NCBI RefSeq assembly: GCF_019799945.1
Contig: NZ_JABGCH010000007.1
Location: forward strand, 114,390 to 178,389
Length of the DNA: 64,000 nt
Direction: 5' to 3'
Source of the DNA: Modestobacter marinus
GTDB lineage: Bacteria > Actinomycetota > Actinomycetes > Mycobacteriales > Geodermatophilaceae
Position numbers and translations under genes: made by a program. Positions 52,334 to 60,797 of the stretch are shown here, one piece after another. The notes below the pieces were generated by a model that was not told where the DNA came from, made no database searches, and worked only from the letters and a program-made list of their open reading frames with translations. The number at the start of each line of letters is the position of its first letter. Positions within the stretch are counted from its first letter, which is position 1.

Positions 52334-53179
52334 TCAGACCAGCCGGAGGGCCAGCTCCGGCAGCACCTGGCCGAGCGGTGCGTCGACGCGGACGTCGGCC
52401 TTCGCGTCGCCGCGGGTGGGGCCGACGTTCACGATCCCCACCGGGATGCCCCGCTTGGCCGCGTGGATGACGAACCGGTAGCCGCTCATCACGGTCAACG
52501 ACGAGCCGAGGACCAGCAGCGACCGGGCCCGGTCGACCAGGGAGAAGCAGCGGTCGACCCGGTCGCGGGGCACCGTCTCACCGAAGAAGACGACGTCCGG
52601 CTTGAGCGGGCCGCCGCCACAGGCCAGGCAGTCGACCATCACGAAGCCGTCCAGCGCCGCCTCGGGCAGCTCCACGTCGCCGTCCGGGTTCACCTCCTCA
52701 GTGCCCTCCCGGCGGAAGCCGGGGTTCACCGTCCGCAGCCGCGCGTCGAGCTCCACCCGGTCGGCGACGTCCCCGCAGGCCAGGCAGACCGTGCGGTCGA
52801 GCCCGCCGTGCAACTCGGTGACGTCCCGGGCGCCGCCGGCCTGGTGCAGGCCGTCGACGTTCTGGGTGATCACCCCACCGACCGCCCCGGCCGCCTGCAG
52901 CGCCGCGACCGCGCGGTGACCGGCGTTGGGGCGGGCGGTGGCGATCTGCCGCCAGCCGACGTGGCTGCGCGCCCAGTAGCGGCGCCGGCCCCGGGGGTCG
53001 CGCGTGAACGTCTGGTAGGTCATCGGCGTGTGCCGGCGCAGTGAGCCGGTGGCGCCGCGGTAGTCGGGGATCCCCGACTCGGTGGACAGACCGGCGCCGG
53101 AGAGCACCAGCGCTCCCCCGGCGCCCAGCAGGTCGGCGAGCTCGTCGACGCCGTCGACGGTGGCGGGTGCGGCGGTCAC
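52334..53179 (-). CDS. Sir2-family NAD-dependent protein deacylase
   Basis: 281 residues from GTG 53179. NAD site GAGLSTESGIPDYRG, TQNVDGLHQAGG, catalytic His in ELHGGLDR, and a zinc site with CLACGD and DCLACGGGPLKPDVVFFGE. Removes acyl groups from Lys. The sequence before GTG 53179 in the open frame is not sirtuin-like. Confidence 0.93.
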   Translation of the reverse strand: MTAAPATVDGVDELADLLGAGGALVLSGAGLSTESGIPDYRGATGSLRRHTPMTYQTFTRDPRGRRRYWARSHVGWRQIATARPNAGHRAVAALQAAGAVGGVITQNVDGLHQAGGARDVTELHGGLDRTVCLACGDVADRVELDARLRTVNPGFRREGTEEVNPDGDVELPEAALDGFVMVDCLACGGGPLKPDVVFFGETVPRDRVDRCFSLVDRARSLLVLGSSLTVMSGYRFVIHAAKRGIPVGIVNVGPTRGDAKADVRVDAPLGQVLPELALRLV

Positions 53180-53232
53180 CGGCCCATCGTCCCCGCTGAT
53201 CGCCGCCCGCGCCCGTGCCGCCGCCGGCGGGG

Positions 53233-53679
53233 TCAGCGGACCGCGACCTCCCGGTCCAGCCGTTCCAGCACGGCGTCGTGGATCCGGCCCAGGCCCTTGG
53301 GCGCGAAGGTCCGCTCGAAGAACCCACCGATGCCCCCGGCGCCCTGCCACTCGCTGCGCACCCGGACGGTGGTGGCGTCGGCCCCGGCGGGGTGCACGCT
53401 CCAGGTGGTGACCATGCTCGAGTTGGCGTCGGCCTCGACCAGCTCGCCGGAGGGCCCCTCGGTCACGACCACGTCCTGCACCCGGACCCGCTTGGACGTC
53501 GCCTGCAGCCGCCAGTGCGCGCGGGTGCCCGCGCCCTGACCACCCTCGTCCACCCGGTACTCGCTGAACTGCTCGGGCAGGACCTTCGGGCGCATGACCT
53601 CGTAGTCGGCAAGCGCGGCGCGGACGACGTCTGCCGGCGCCCGCACGACCCGTTCGGTGGTTGCGACGACCTGAGCCAT
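53233..53679 (-). CDS. SRPBCC-family (polyketide cyclase/START-like) protein
   Basis: 148 residues from ATG 53679. VVATTERVVRAPADVVRAALADYEVMRPKVLPEQF at the N-terminus and a long C-terminal helix (GRIHDAVLERLDREV) fit the START-like fold. Binds a hydrophobic ligand; unknown. 53 bp upstream of the sirtuin. Confidence 0.85.
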   Translation of the reverse strand: MAQVVATTERVVRAPADVVRAALADYEVMRPKVLPEQFSEYRVDEGGQGAGTRAHWRLQATSKRVRVQDVVVTEGPSGELVEADANSSMVTTWSVHPAGADATTVRVRSEWQGAGGIGGFFERTFAPKGLGRIHDAVLERLDREVAVR

Positions 53680-53881
53680 GCCCCCATCCTGCCCCGCGGA
53701 GTCACCAGCGCCCTCGTCGAGGCACCCAGGTCGCGCACGGCCGGGCCGACCCGGCGCGCACCCCGGCACACGGTGGCCGCTGGCCGGGCCGGTCGAGGTC
53801 GCCGTCCCGGCGGCGGACGCCGTCCGTGCGCGTCCACAGCGGGGGGCGCTCTCCACAGGGACGCCCGCGGGTTGCCGGGAG

Positions 53882-54259
53882 CTACTCCTGTGCGTCCTCT
53901 GCGTTGAGGTACTGACAGCGGAACCGGGCACCGGCCATCGCCTCGGTGAACCGGCCCTCCCAGAGCGGGTCCTGCGCCGGGAAGCTGGCGAAGACGCGTT
54001 CCTCCAGCACCTCGGGCCGCCCGTCCAGGCCGGTGCAGGCGCGCCGGAGGAGCACCCGGGTCACGCCGTCCACCTCGTCGTGCGCGGTGGTCCAGCGCGC
54101 CGCGGCGATCGACCGCTGCCGGAACTCCCGGTCCCGCGCGGAGATCCGCCGGGCCGGGACGCCGCCGCCCAGCGCCGGGGACCGCAGCTCGCTGAGCGCC
54201 CACACGGCCAGGCCGGCCAGCAGGGCGACCACCAGCAGCGCGGCGAGCAGACCCACCAT
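53882..54259 (-). CDS. Single-helix anchored small protein
   Basis: 125 residues. MVGLLAALLVVALLAGLAVWALSE is an N-terminal helix; the rest is a soluble domain with two Cys (RACTGLDG and RFRCQYLN) and several aromatics. No family recognised. It may be an anchored lipoprotein-like or sensor partner for the adjacent regulator genes. Confidence 0.65.
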   Translation of the reverse strand: MVGLLAALLVVALLAGLAVWALSELRSPALGGGVPARRISARDREFRQRSIAAARWTTAHDEVDGVTRVLLRRACTGLDGRPEVLEERVFASFPAQDPLWEGRFTEAMAGARFRCQYLNAEDAQE

Positions 54260-54325
54260 GCAGGCACGGTAGTTCGCCGGACGCCGGTGCGGCAGTCGTC
54301 GCTCCGCGCCCGCCGGACCGGGGCG

Positions 54326-55036
54326 TCAGACGGTCTCGGGAGCCAGCGCGGGGGTGTGCACCCCGCAGGTGCAGCCGGGGCTGCGCGAGGAGAGCACGAG
54401 GGAGACCGCGTGCGCCCGGTCGCGGGCACCGAGCTTGCGCAGGATCGCCTTGACGTGCGACTTGACGGTGTCTTCGCTGATGAAGAGGTTCTTGCCGATC
54501 TGCCGGTTCGACTGGCCCTTGATGAGCTCGTCGAGGACGTCGGACTCGCGGCGGGTCAGCGGCACCTCGGGGGTGAGCACCGCGGACGGCGCCTCGGCCG
54601 CGGCCTCGCCCCGGCGGATCTGCGGGTCGACGACGGTGCGGCCGGCGCGGGCGGCGAGGACCGCCCAGCCGAGCAGCGTGGGCGAGGTGTTCATGAGCAG
54701 GTAGCCGCGGACACCGGCGGCCAGCGCCTCGTTCACGACCGCCGGCGACTCGGAGGTGGCCACCGCGACGATCGCGATCTGCGGAAAGCGGCGGCGGAGG
54801 TCGCGGCAGGCGTTCAGGGTGGCGGCCAGGCCGGAGCCCAGCTCGACGACGACGGCGTCCGGGCGGGCCGACTCGGCCAGCGTCAGCGCGCGGCGGGGCT
54901 CGCCGGGAGCACCCACGACCTGCAGGCCGGCGGTCTCGTTCACCATGCCGAGGAGGCCGCGGCGCAGGACCGGCGCGTCGGCCAGGATCAGGACGCGGGT
55001 GACACCGCGCGGGGCACTCGACAGGGGTGCGGACAC
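54326..55036 (-). CDS. NarL/FixJ-type regulator with degenerate receiver
   Basis: 236 residues from GTG 55036 (GGAGAACCAGCT upstream). Receiver-like domain VLILADAPVLRRGLLGMVNE followed by a LuxR HTH (LTRRESDVLDELIKGQSNRQIGKNLFISEDTVKSHVKAILRKLGARDR). The phospho-acceptor Asp is replaced by Glu (AVVVELGS, Glu65), one of the acidic pair is lost (LADAP) and the conserved Lys is Met (YLLMN). Phosphorylation is thus unlikely. The C-terminal tail CTCGVHTPALAPETV carries a Cys-x-Cys-x2-His cluster that could bind metal. Confidence 0.85.
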   Translation of the reverse strand: MSAPLSSAPRGVTRVLILADAPVLRRGLLGMVNETAGLQVVGAPGEPRRALTLAESARPDAVVVELGSGLAATLNACRDLRRRFPQIAIVAVATSESPAVVNEALAAGVRGYLLMNTSPTLLGWAVLAARAGRTVVDPQIRRGEAAAEAPSAVLTPEVPLTRRESDVLDELIKGQSNRQIGKNLFISEDTVKSHVKAILRKLGARDRAHAVSLVLSSRSPGCTCGVHTPALAPETV

Positions 55037-55232
55037 AGCTGGTTCTCCATCTCGGTCTGGGTGACTCTCATGAGTGACATCGACCGGGTGGGTGAACTGC
55101 TTGAGCACCGGACTGAGCGGGATCCAGACATTTCTCCGCGAACTGGAATGGAGGTCGCGGAACCGGTCGGGAATGGTGCCGCGCGGACCGGGGAACCGTT
55201 GTCCGCGCCATTCCCGATGCTGGTGAACCGGG

Positions 55233-55649
55233 TCAGGTCCCGAGGCGAGTCGGCGCCGCGGGTCGGGCGCTCAGCTCGAACCACACCGTCTTCTCATCCG
55301 TCCCCCGGCGCCGGCGGACGCCCCACCGGTCGGCGAGCGAGCCGACCAGTTGCAGGCCGCGTCCGCGCTCGGCGGTGACCGCGGGCCGCCGCAGCACCGG
55401 GAGCCCGGGGCTGGCGTCGGTTACCCCGATCCACACCCGGCCGTCCTCGGCGGTGTACTCCACGGCGACCGCGAACTGCCCTCCGGCGTACCGCACGGCG
55501 TTGGTGACCAGCTCGGACACCAGCAGCGCCACCGTCTGGCTCGTCTCCACCGGCAGGTGCTCCGGCTCCAGCACGTCGGTGACGTAGCGGCGGGCGACGG
55601 GCACCGAGACCGCGAAGGCGGGGAAGGACCGGCTGAGCACCTCAGGCAC
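55233..55649 (-). CDS. Anti-sigma-type Ser kinase/ATPase (RsbW-like)
   Basis: 138 residues. GHKL-fold: N-box VSELVTNAVRYAGG, G1 VTDASPGLP and G2 RGRGLQLVGSLADRWG. In partner switching such proteins bind a sigma factor or phosphorylate a STAS antagonist. Overlaps the STAS gene by 8 bp. No sigma gene lies within the operon. Confidence 0.88.
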   Translation of the reverse strand: MPEVLSRSFPAFAVSVPVARRYVTDVLEPEHLPVETSQTVALLVSELVTNAVRYAGGQFAVAVEYTAEDGRVWIGVTDASPGLPVLRRPAVTAERGRGLQLVGSLADRWGVRRRRGTDEKTVWFELSARPAAPTRLGT

Positions 55650-55971
55650 CGTCCAGGCCGAACCGGTCGGCGAGCCCGAGCACCTGCACCACGCGGGCCA
55701 CCACGGGGCTCGCGTTCCCGGCGGTGACCGGCTCGAAGTGGTTGGCGATGCGGATCAGCACGGTGACGCCGGAGGAGTCCATGAACTGCAGCCCCGCCAG
55801 GTCCAGGTGCACCGGCTGCGCCTCGCGTGCCAGCAGGGCGTCCAGCTGCGGAGCCACGTCGGACAGGCTGGCGATGTCCAGCTCACCCGCCAGCCCGACC
55901 ACCAGCGCGCCCCCGTCGGGATCGGCCGTGACGGTCAGCGTGGCCCGGGGGGCCTCGGTCAGCCGGTCCAT
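55642..55971 (-). CDS. STAS-domain anti-sigma factor antagonist
   Basis: 109 residues. GELDIASLSDVAPQLDALL and HLDLAGLQFMDSSGVTVLIR, where the phosphorylatable Ser is the second Ser of DSSG. Overlaps the phosphatase gene by 13 bp, ATPase gene by 8 bp. Confidence 0.9.
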   Translation of the reverse strand: MDRLTEAPRATLTVTADPDGGALVVGLAGELDIASLSDVAPQLDALLAREAQPVHLDLAGLQFMDSSGVTVLIRIANHFEPVTAGNASPVVARVVQVLGLADRFGLDGA

Positions 55972-57509
55972 CGAAGCCCCAGGATCACCGTGTCGTCCTT
56001 CCTGCCGTCCGCGGTCATGGTCTCGAGGAGGTCGTCCAGCATCGGCTCCAGCGGCCGCGCCCCGGTGGCCTCCGCTGCCCGCCGGAGTCGCTCGAGCCCG
56101 GTGTCGACGACCTCACCCCGGCGTTCGACCGCTCCGTCGGTGAACGCCAGCAGCGTGGCGGGACCGCGGACCTGCACGGTCGTGGCGCGGGGCGCGACCC
56201 GGCTGGGGACGCCGATCGGCGGGGTCACCGGGCAGTCGACCAGCCGGGCGCCGTCGGCGGTGACCACGACCGGGCCGAAGTGCCCGGCGGACACCAGCCG
56301 CAGGCGGCCGGCGGCCGCGTCCAGCTCGCCGAGCAGCACGGTGGCGAACTGATGGTCGACGTCGACGTCGAGCAGGCGGCGCAGCCGGGTCAGCACGCCC
56401 TCGATGTCGTGGCCCTCGGCGAGGTAGGCGCGCACGGCGAACCGCAGCGAGGCCATCGTCGTGGCCGCGGGAAGCCCCCGGCCGGAGATGTCGCCGACGA
56501 CGAACACGCAGCACCCGGGCCGGTGCTCGATGACGTCGTACCAGTCGCCGCCGACCTCGAGCTCGTCGACGCCGGCCACGTACCGGGCGGCGACGTCGAC
56601 CCCGGTGAGCTCAGGCACGACCGGCAGCAGTGCGAGCTGCAGCGTGCCGGCGATGCCGCGCTGCTGGCGGTAGAGCCGCTCGTTCTCGGCGGCCAGCCGC
56701 TCGGCGACCACCCGCCGGCGGGAGACGTACTCGACCGTGCCCGCACTGCCGAGGGCCAGCGCCCCGCCTACGCCGAGCACGATCCACGGCAGCGCCGCGG
56801 ACAGCGGGCCGGCCAGGTGGGCCGGGGACGCGCCGACGATGGTGACCGTGGTGGTGCCGAACGGCACCTCGGAGCGGTGGGTGTCGCCCTCGACGGGGGT
56901 GGGCCCGGTGGCCTGGAGCAACTGCTCGGGCTCGGTCGTCCGCCCCAGGTAGAGAGCGAGGTCCAGACCGGCCATCGGGGAGTCCGGCGGCGCCGCCAGC
57001 TCGCCCCCGTCCGGCAGCGGTGACTCGGCGTAGACGAGCAGGTCGGTGTCCACCGGCCTCAGTCCGTAGGCCAGCCGGTCCGGCTCACTCGGGACGATCC
57101 CGAGGATGACCAGCTCCCCGGTCGGTTCGAGGACGGACAGGGCGCCGGCGCCCTCGGCCGGCAGCCGCGGGTCCACGCCCTGCACGGCCAGCTGCTCGGC
57201 CTGCCCGTCGGTCATCCGCCACAGGGACAGCGACTGCCCGGTCTGCTGCAGCTGGGTGGCACCGAACCGGGCGAACGCCGCGGGGTTGGCGTCGGTGTTG
57301 ACCGCGACCTGGGCGATGTCGGCCAGCTGCACCTGCAGGACCGCGGCCTGACTGGTGAGCAGCGAGCCCACCAGCGCCATCTGGCGGCTCAGCAGCCGCT
57401 GCTCGCTGTGCTCACTGACCCGCCAGGTCAGGAAGGTGAGCACCGCGGTGACCACCAGGAGCAGCACGGCGACGACAAAGCTCACTTTGCGTAGTCGCGT
57501 TTTCTCCAT
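55959..57509 (-). CDS. SpoIIE-type PP2C phosphatase with extracellular sensor
   Basis: 516 residues. N-terminal helix VSFVVAVLLLVVTAVLTFL, an outside sensor (about 30-235; CHASE-like), second helix ALPWIVLGVGGALALGS, a coiled stretch (VVAERLAAENERLYRQQ) and a PP2C domain with VGGDWYDV, VVGDISGRGLPAA, LLAFTDGAVERRG and RKDDTVILGLRW, which carry the metal Asp residues. It should dephosphorylate the STAS protein upon an outside signal. Operon order phosphatase-STAS-ATPase makes a full partner-switch. Confidence 0.9.
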   Translation of the reverse strand: MEKTRLRKVSFVVAVLLLVVTAVLTFLTWRVSEHSEQRLLSRQMALVGSLLTSQAAVLQVQLADIAQVAVNTDANPAAFARFGATQLQQTGQSLSLWRMTDGQAEQLAVQGVDPRLPAEGAGALSVLEPTGELVILGIVPSEPDRLAYGLRPVDTDLLVYAESPLPDGGELAAPPDSPMAGLDLALYLGRTTEPEQLLQATGPTPVEGDTHRSEVPFGTTTVTIVGASPAHLAGPLSAALPWIVLGVGGALALGSAGTVEYVSRRRVVAERLAAENERLYRQQRGIAGTLQLALLPVVPELTGVDVAARYVAGVDELEVGGDWYDVIEHRPGCCVFVVGDISGRGLPAATTMASLRFAVRAYLAEGHDIEGVLTRLRRLLDVDVDHQFATVLLGELDAAAGRLRLVSAGHFGPVVVTADGARLVDCPVTPPIGVPSRVAPRATTVQVRGPATLLAFTDGAVERRGEVVDTGLERLRRAAEATGARPLEPMLDDLLETMTADGRKDDTVILGLRWTG

Positions 57510-57555
57510 GGCGTGACGAGAGTAACTGGTGCACGGGACACGTCGGCAGGCCGCT

Positions 57556-58419
57556 TCAGGCGAGCGCGACCTCCGCGAGCAGGTCGACCTGGGCAGGGTC
57601 GGCGACGGTCGGGTCGAGGATCAACTCGTCCACGCCCGCCTCCACGAACGCGGCGATCACGTCCGCGATGGCCTGGGGCGAGCGGTGTGCGCCGGCGGCG
57701 ATCATCTCGGCGGTCTCGCGGCCGAGGCCCCCGTAGTAGTCGAGCAGGTAGTCCCGCGACCGCTCCACGGTGTCGCCGAGCGAGAAGTAGTTGAGCGCCA
57801 CAATCCGGGCCGAGCCCTCGCGGCCTGCTTCCTGCCAGGCGGCGCGGACCCGCTGCACGAACGGCGCGACCATCGGCGGTGGAGCCCCACCCGCCGTCCA
57901 CCCGACGCCGTGCTCCACGGTCCGGCGGATCGCGGCGTCGGACGTGCCGCCGACCAGGATCGGCACCCCTCCACGCACGGCGTCCGGCACCACCGGCCGG
58001 GAGTCCGCCACGAGCGCCTCACCGGCGAACGCTCGCTGAAGATCGGCCAGCTGCTGGTCGAAGAGCCGCCCACGGGCGGAGAAGTCCCGTCCGGTGAGCC
58101 GGTAGTCGTCCTCCCGCCCGCCGACGGCCAGCCCCAGCGTCAGCCGCCCACCGGTCAGCTCCTGCACCGAGGCGGCCTGCTTCGCCAGCTCGGCACTGCT
58201 ACGGGTGGGCCCGAGCAGGATGTCCGTGACGAACCTGATGCGCTCGGTGACTGCGCCGGCGGCGGCGAAGACGGTCAACTCCTCGTAGCTCGGGTAGGCC
58301 ACCCGCCCTATCGTCCCCAGGCTCGAGAAGCCTGCCGCCTCCGCCCGCCGTGCCCACTCCAGCAACTGGGCGCCGGTCGCGCCCCGGACGCTGTTCGGGA
58401 TGCCGATGCCGATCTCCAC
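57556..58419 (-). CDS. LLM-class F420/FMN oxidoreductase
   Basis: 287 residues from GTG 58419 (GAGAGGGGACC upstream). EIGIGIPNSVRGATGAQLLEWARRAEAAGFSSLGTIGR at the N-terminus and LTLGLAVGGREDDYRLTGRDFSARG; luciferase-like barrel with a probable F420 cofactor by group. Substrate unknown. 14 bp after the F420-like protein at 58434-58847, probably an operon. Confidence 0.88.
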   Translation of the reverse strand: MEIGIGIPNSVRGATGAQLLEWARRAEAAGFSSLGTIGRVAYPSYEELTVFAAAGAVTERIRFVTDILLGPTRSSAELAKQAASVQELTGGRLTLGLAVGGREDDYRLTGRDFSARGRLFDQQLADLQRAFAGEALVADSRPVVPDAVRGGVPILVGGTSDAAIRRTVEHGVGWTAGGAPPPMVAPFVQRVRAAWQEAGREGSARIVALNYFSLGDTVERSRDYLLDYYGGLGRETAEMIAAGAHRSPQAIADVIAAFVEAGVDELILDPTVADPAQVDLLAEVALA

Positions 58420-58433
58420 GAGGTCCCCTCTCG

Positions 58434-58847
58434 TCAGGACGAACCCGACCACCCCGTCCAGTGGTCGACGGTCACGACGAGGAGCGCCCCGGAGGGCGGC
58501 TCCTCCCGGTACTGCGGGAACCGTGCCACCAGCGCCCGGATCCCGGGGTGGTCCGGCGACGGCTGCTCGACGATCTCAGCGTGCCCGTCGGCGCGGACCC
58601 ACCACAGCCGCGCCCAGTCCTCCTCGTAGTGGTCGACGAGCAGGGCACAGCGGGGCTCGGCGCGGACGTCGGTCAGGCGCTGCAGGCGCGCCGACCGCTT
58701 CGGTTTCGCGTCGACCGCGGTGTACACGGTGTCGCCGAGGAGCGCGAAGACGCACGGGACCACGTGCGGTCGCCCGTCCGGCCGCACGGTCGACAGCCGG
58801 GCCACCGGACGGGACGCGAAGCGCGCGCGCAGGTCGGCGGTGTCCAT
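58434..58847 (-). CDS. PPOX-class F420-dependent oxidoreductase (TIGR03668-like)
   Basis: 137 residues from ATG 58847. Split-barrel flavin fold: RFASRPVARLSTVRPDGRPHVVPCVFAL, YTAVDAKPKR and CALLVDHYEEDWARLWWVRADGHAEI. F420-linked proteins in this branch occur next to LLM enzymes. Last chromosomal gene before the truncated tRNA-Arg. Confidence 0.88.
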   Translation of the reverse strand: MDTADLRARFASRPVARLSTVRPDGRPHVVPCVFALLGDTVYTAVDAKPKRSARLQRLTDVRAEPRCALLVDHYEEDWARLWWVRADGHAEIVEQPSPDHPGIRALVARFPQYREEPPSGALLVVTVDHWTGWSGSS

Positions 58848-58873
58848 CGCCGCTGTTGTACCGCGCCCGTGGG

Positions 58874-58920
58874 TGCCCCCGGCAGGATTCGAACCTGCGG
58901 CACACGGTTTAGGAAACCGA
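58874..58920 (-). other. 3' half of tRNA-Arg(CCU): attachment site (attL) of an integrated element
   Basis: The minus strand reads CGGTTTCCTAAACCG (complete anticodon stem-loop, anticodon CCT), variable region, a T-arm GCAGGTTCGAATCCTGC and the acceptor 3' strand GGGGGCA, but the sequence upstream (towards 58960) has no matching acceptor 5' strand or D-arm. The intact tRNA gene should lie at the other end of the element, outside the window. Typical for tyrosine-recombinase integration. Confidence 0.82.
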
Positions 58921-59469
58921 TCCGGGCGTGGTCCTGACCTGGGCTCCGGTCGGTCATTGCGGCTTTGACCTGCGGTGTTGTGCCGAGCTGATGAGTGCTG
59001 TCGACGGCCCTCAACGGACGTTCTGCTGACCGAGTGCTGACCGTATGTCCGCAAGCACGAGCAGCCGTGCGTCAGACCCCTTCGCCTTGGGACGCCTTGC
59101 CAATGCTGGAGGTGCCGCCTCCCACCCGGCGGCAGTCTTCCGCCTGTCTCGGTCGCCGGAAGGGCGCTCCGCGTCCCTGCGGGATGGGCCTCCGGCCCAC
59201 CCTTCCCCCGCCCTGCGACAGCCGGAGGGACGCCGGTTGTAGGGAAGCAGGCAGGGGTGGGGAGGCGCCCAATCGTCGAGATTCAGGACGCGGCCACTGA
59301 CGCGTTCCGACGCACAGTTAGTTCCGGTGTCCGGCGGCCCCTCGCACCTGAGGCCATCCGGGCCATGAACTACCGACACCGCCAGCCCGCGTATCAGCGC
59401 AGATGGCGATAGCTCGGCAGGCGCCACTGACGGGTCGCTGGGGGAACCGCGGCCTGCGCGCCGGCCAGT
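58921..59469. other. Gene-free left end of the island
   Basis: About 550 bp. All frames here look like shadows. The stretch 59090-59275 is very GC-rich and self-complementary (GGGCC-TCC-GGCCC at 59187-59199, for example), suggesting a structured non-coding block. No integrase gene is present at this end. Confidence 0.45.
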
Positions 59470-59595
59470 TCACCGACGTCGCGCTGGCTTACGCCGAGCC
59501 TCCGACTCAGACTCCAGCTCCAAGAGCATCCGCTTGGTCAGCTTGAGGCTCAGCCGGAACTTGGTCGGCGCGAGACGCCAGACGACGGCCAGCAC
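59470..59595 (-). CDS. Small PTKFRL-motif membrane protein, copy A
   Basis: From GTG 59595: hydrophobic VLAVVWRLA, then APTKFRLSLKLTKR and LLELESESEARR. It matches copy B (62479-62637) over PTKFRL-LKL-K and LELESE. The hydrophobic segment continues upstream in frame (LLIFLI) up to the lsr2 TGA, with no good start codon, so copy A may be truncated or start at an unusual codon. Confidence 0.5.
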   Translation of the reverse strand: MLAVVWRLAPTKFRLSLKLTKRMLLELESESEARRKPARRR

Positions 59596-59616
59596 AATCA
59601 GGAAGATGAGGAGAGG

Positions 59617-59964
59617 TCAGTTGCCGGCGGCCTTGAACTGGGCGATGACGCTCTGCGGGATGCGGCCCCGCGCCGACAGCTCGACCTTGTTGGCCTTGGC
59701 CCACTCACGAACGGCCTGAGGGCTGACGTCCGACTTGCTGGCGGTCCCGCTCGGCTTGCTGGCGGTGGACTTCTGACCACCGGTCTTGCGGGCCGCCTGG
59801 ACGTAACGCGAGAACGCCTCGCGGAGCTCGTCGGCGTGCTCGTTGGTCAGGTCGAGCTCGTAGGCCGTGCCGTCGAGACTGAACTTCACGGTCTGGCCGG
59901 CGCCCTTCTCGATGATGGTCTCGTCCAGGTCGTCGACGAGACGGGTGAAGGTCTTTTGTGCCAC
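59617..59964 (-). CDS. lsr2: Lsr2-family nucleoid-associated silencer
   Basis: 115 residues from GTG 59964 (GGGGAG 8 bases upstream). N-terminal dimerisation domain AQKTFTRLVDDLDETIIEKGAGQTVKFSLDGTAYELDL and a C-terminal DNA-binding domain VREWAKANKVELSARGRIPQSVIAQF with the RGR AT-hook-like motif. Lsr2 binds AT-rich foreign DNA. An element-borne copy, as in many actinobacterial mobile elements, could silence its own cargo or modulate the host protein. Confidence 0.92.
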   Translation of the reverse strand: MAQKTFTRLVDDLDETIIEKGAGQTVKFSLDGTAYELDLTNEHADELREAFSRYVQAARKTGGQKSTASKPSGTASKSDVSPQAVREWAKANKVELSARGRIPQSVIAQFKAAGN

Positions 59965-59999
59965 TACAGCTCCCCATAGTTGGCCTAGCTTCAAGATAC

Positions 60000-60797
60000 T
60001 CAAGTACTGGTCTCAGCGGTAGTCACCCCTTCCTCCTTCTTGGGGGTAAGGGTTATCTCGACGGCCTTCACTGAGACCTTGTAGTGGAATGGCTTGAGGG
60101 GCGGGGTGTACTTGGACTCCTCGAGCGCCTTGAGCATGACCCTACTCGACTCAAGATATTCGTGGAGCCGTCGCGCGAGGAGTCGCTGGAGGTGGGGCAG
60201 TGTCTTGAGGTCCTTATTTTGAATCACGCCTGGCACGTAATCGTGGATCCGGGCGGCAGCAAGATCAGCAATAGCTACGGACACGGCTGGCTCAAAGCTG
60301 TTGAGGATGGGGACGAGGCCCCGGTACTTCTCCTGGAATCTAGACTCCATGCCCGCAAGTCTTCCCTGGATGTCGACGTTCTCCCTGGCGAGAAGGTCCC
60401 AGTCGGCTTCCCGGAGGCTTTTGTGAATCTCCTCCTCACTAACGTCGTACCTGGCTACCGCCGGACCTGTTAGCGCGAGAACATGCGCAACCATGTGGGC
60501 CGGGGTCCGTGCCAGGTCGTCGAGTGAGTTCCAGGCAGCCTTGTAGTACCCGCGCAAAGCGCGCTCTTTCGGTACCTCGACGATGATCCAGTTGAAGATG
60601 TAGGCACCCAGGAAGGCGAATGCTAGCTCGGACAAGAAGGTTCCGACCTCATGTCCGGGGTAGAACCCCCACAGACCGATCGATTCCTCAATGTCGGATA
60701 AGGCGGTAATCATCACAGCGACGAGGATGGAAAGAAGTAGCCAAACTTTAGGCGGTATGCGTGAGAGCCAAGTGAGCACGCGACGAGCTTGCCTCAT
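60000..60797 (-). CDS. Island membrane protein, unknown (gene 2 of a coupled pair)
   Basis: 265 residues. Two N-terminal hydrophobic helices (VWLLLSILVAVMITALSDI and VGTFLSELAFAFLGAYIFNWIIV), then a ~190-residue cytoplasmic helical domain ending in basic and acidic residues (TLTPKKEEGVTT). ATG 60797 overlaps the previous gene's TGA (ATGA). More A+T than the chromosome. I recognise no family. Confidence 0.7.
   Translation of the reverse strand: MRQARRVLTWLSRIPPKVWLLLSILVAVMITALSDIEESIGLWGFYPGHEVGTFLSELAFAFLGAYIFNWIIVEVPKERALRGYYKAAWNSLDDLARTPAHMVAHVLALTGPAVARYDVSEEEIHKSLREADWDLLARENVDIQGRLAGMESRFQEKYRGLVPILNSFEPAVSVAIADLAAARIHDYVPGVIQNKDLKTLPHLQRLLARRLHEYLESSRVMLKALEESKYTPPLKPFHYKVSVKAVEITLTPKKEEGVTTAETST

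Noticed and set aside
59011-59427. 138-residue minus-strand frame at the left end of the island
   Set aside because: Composition is like translated structured RNA/DNA, no start signal, no domain; treated as non-coding.
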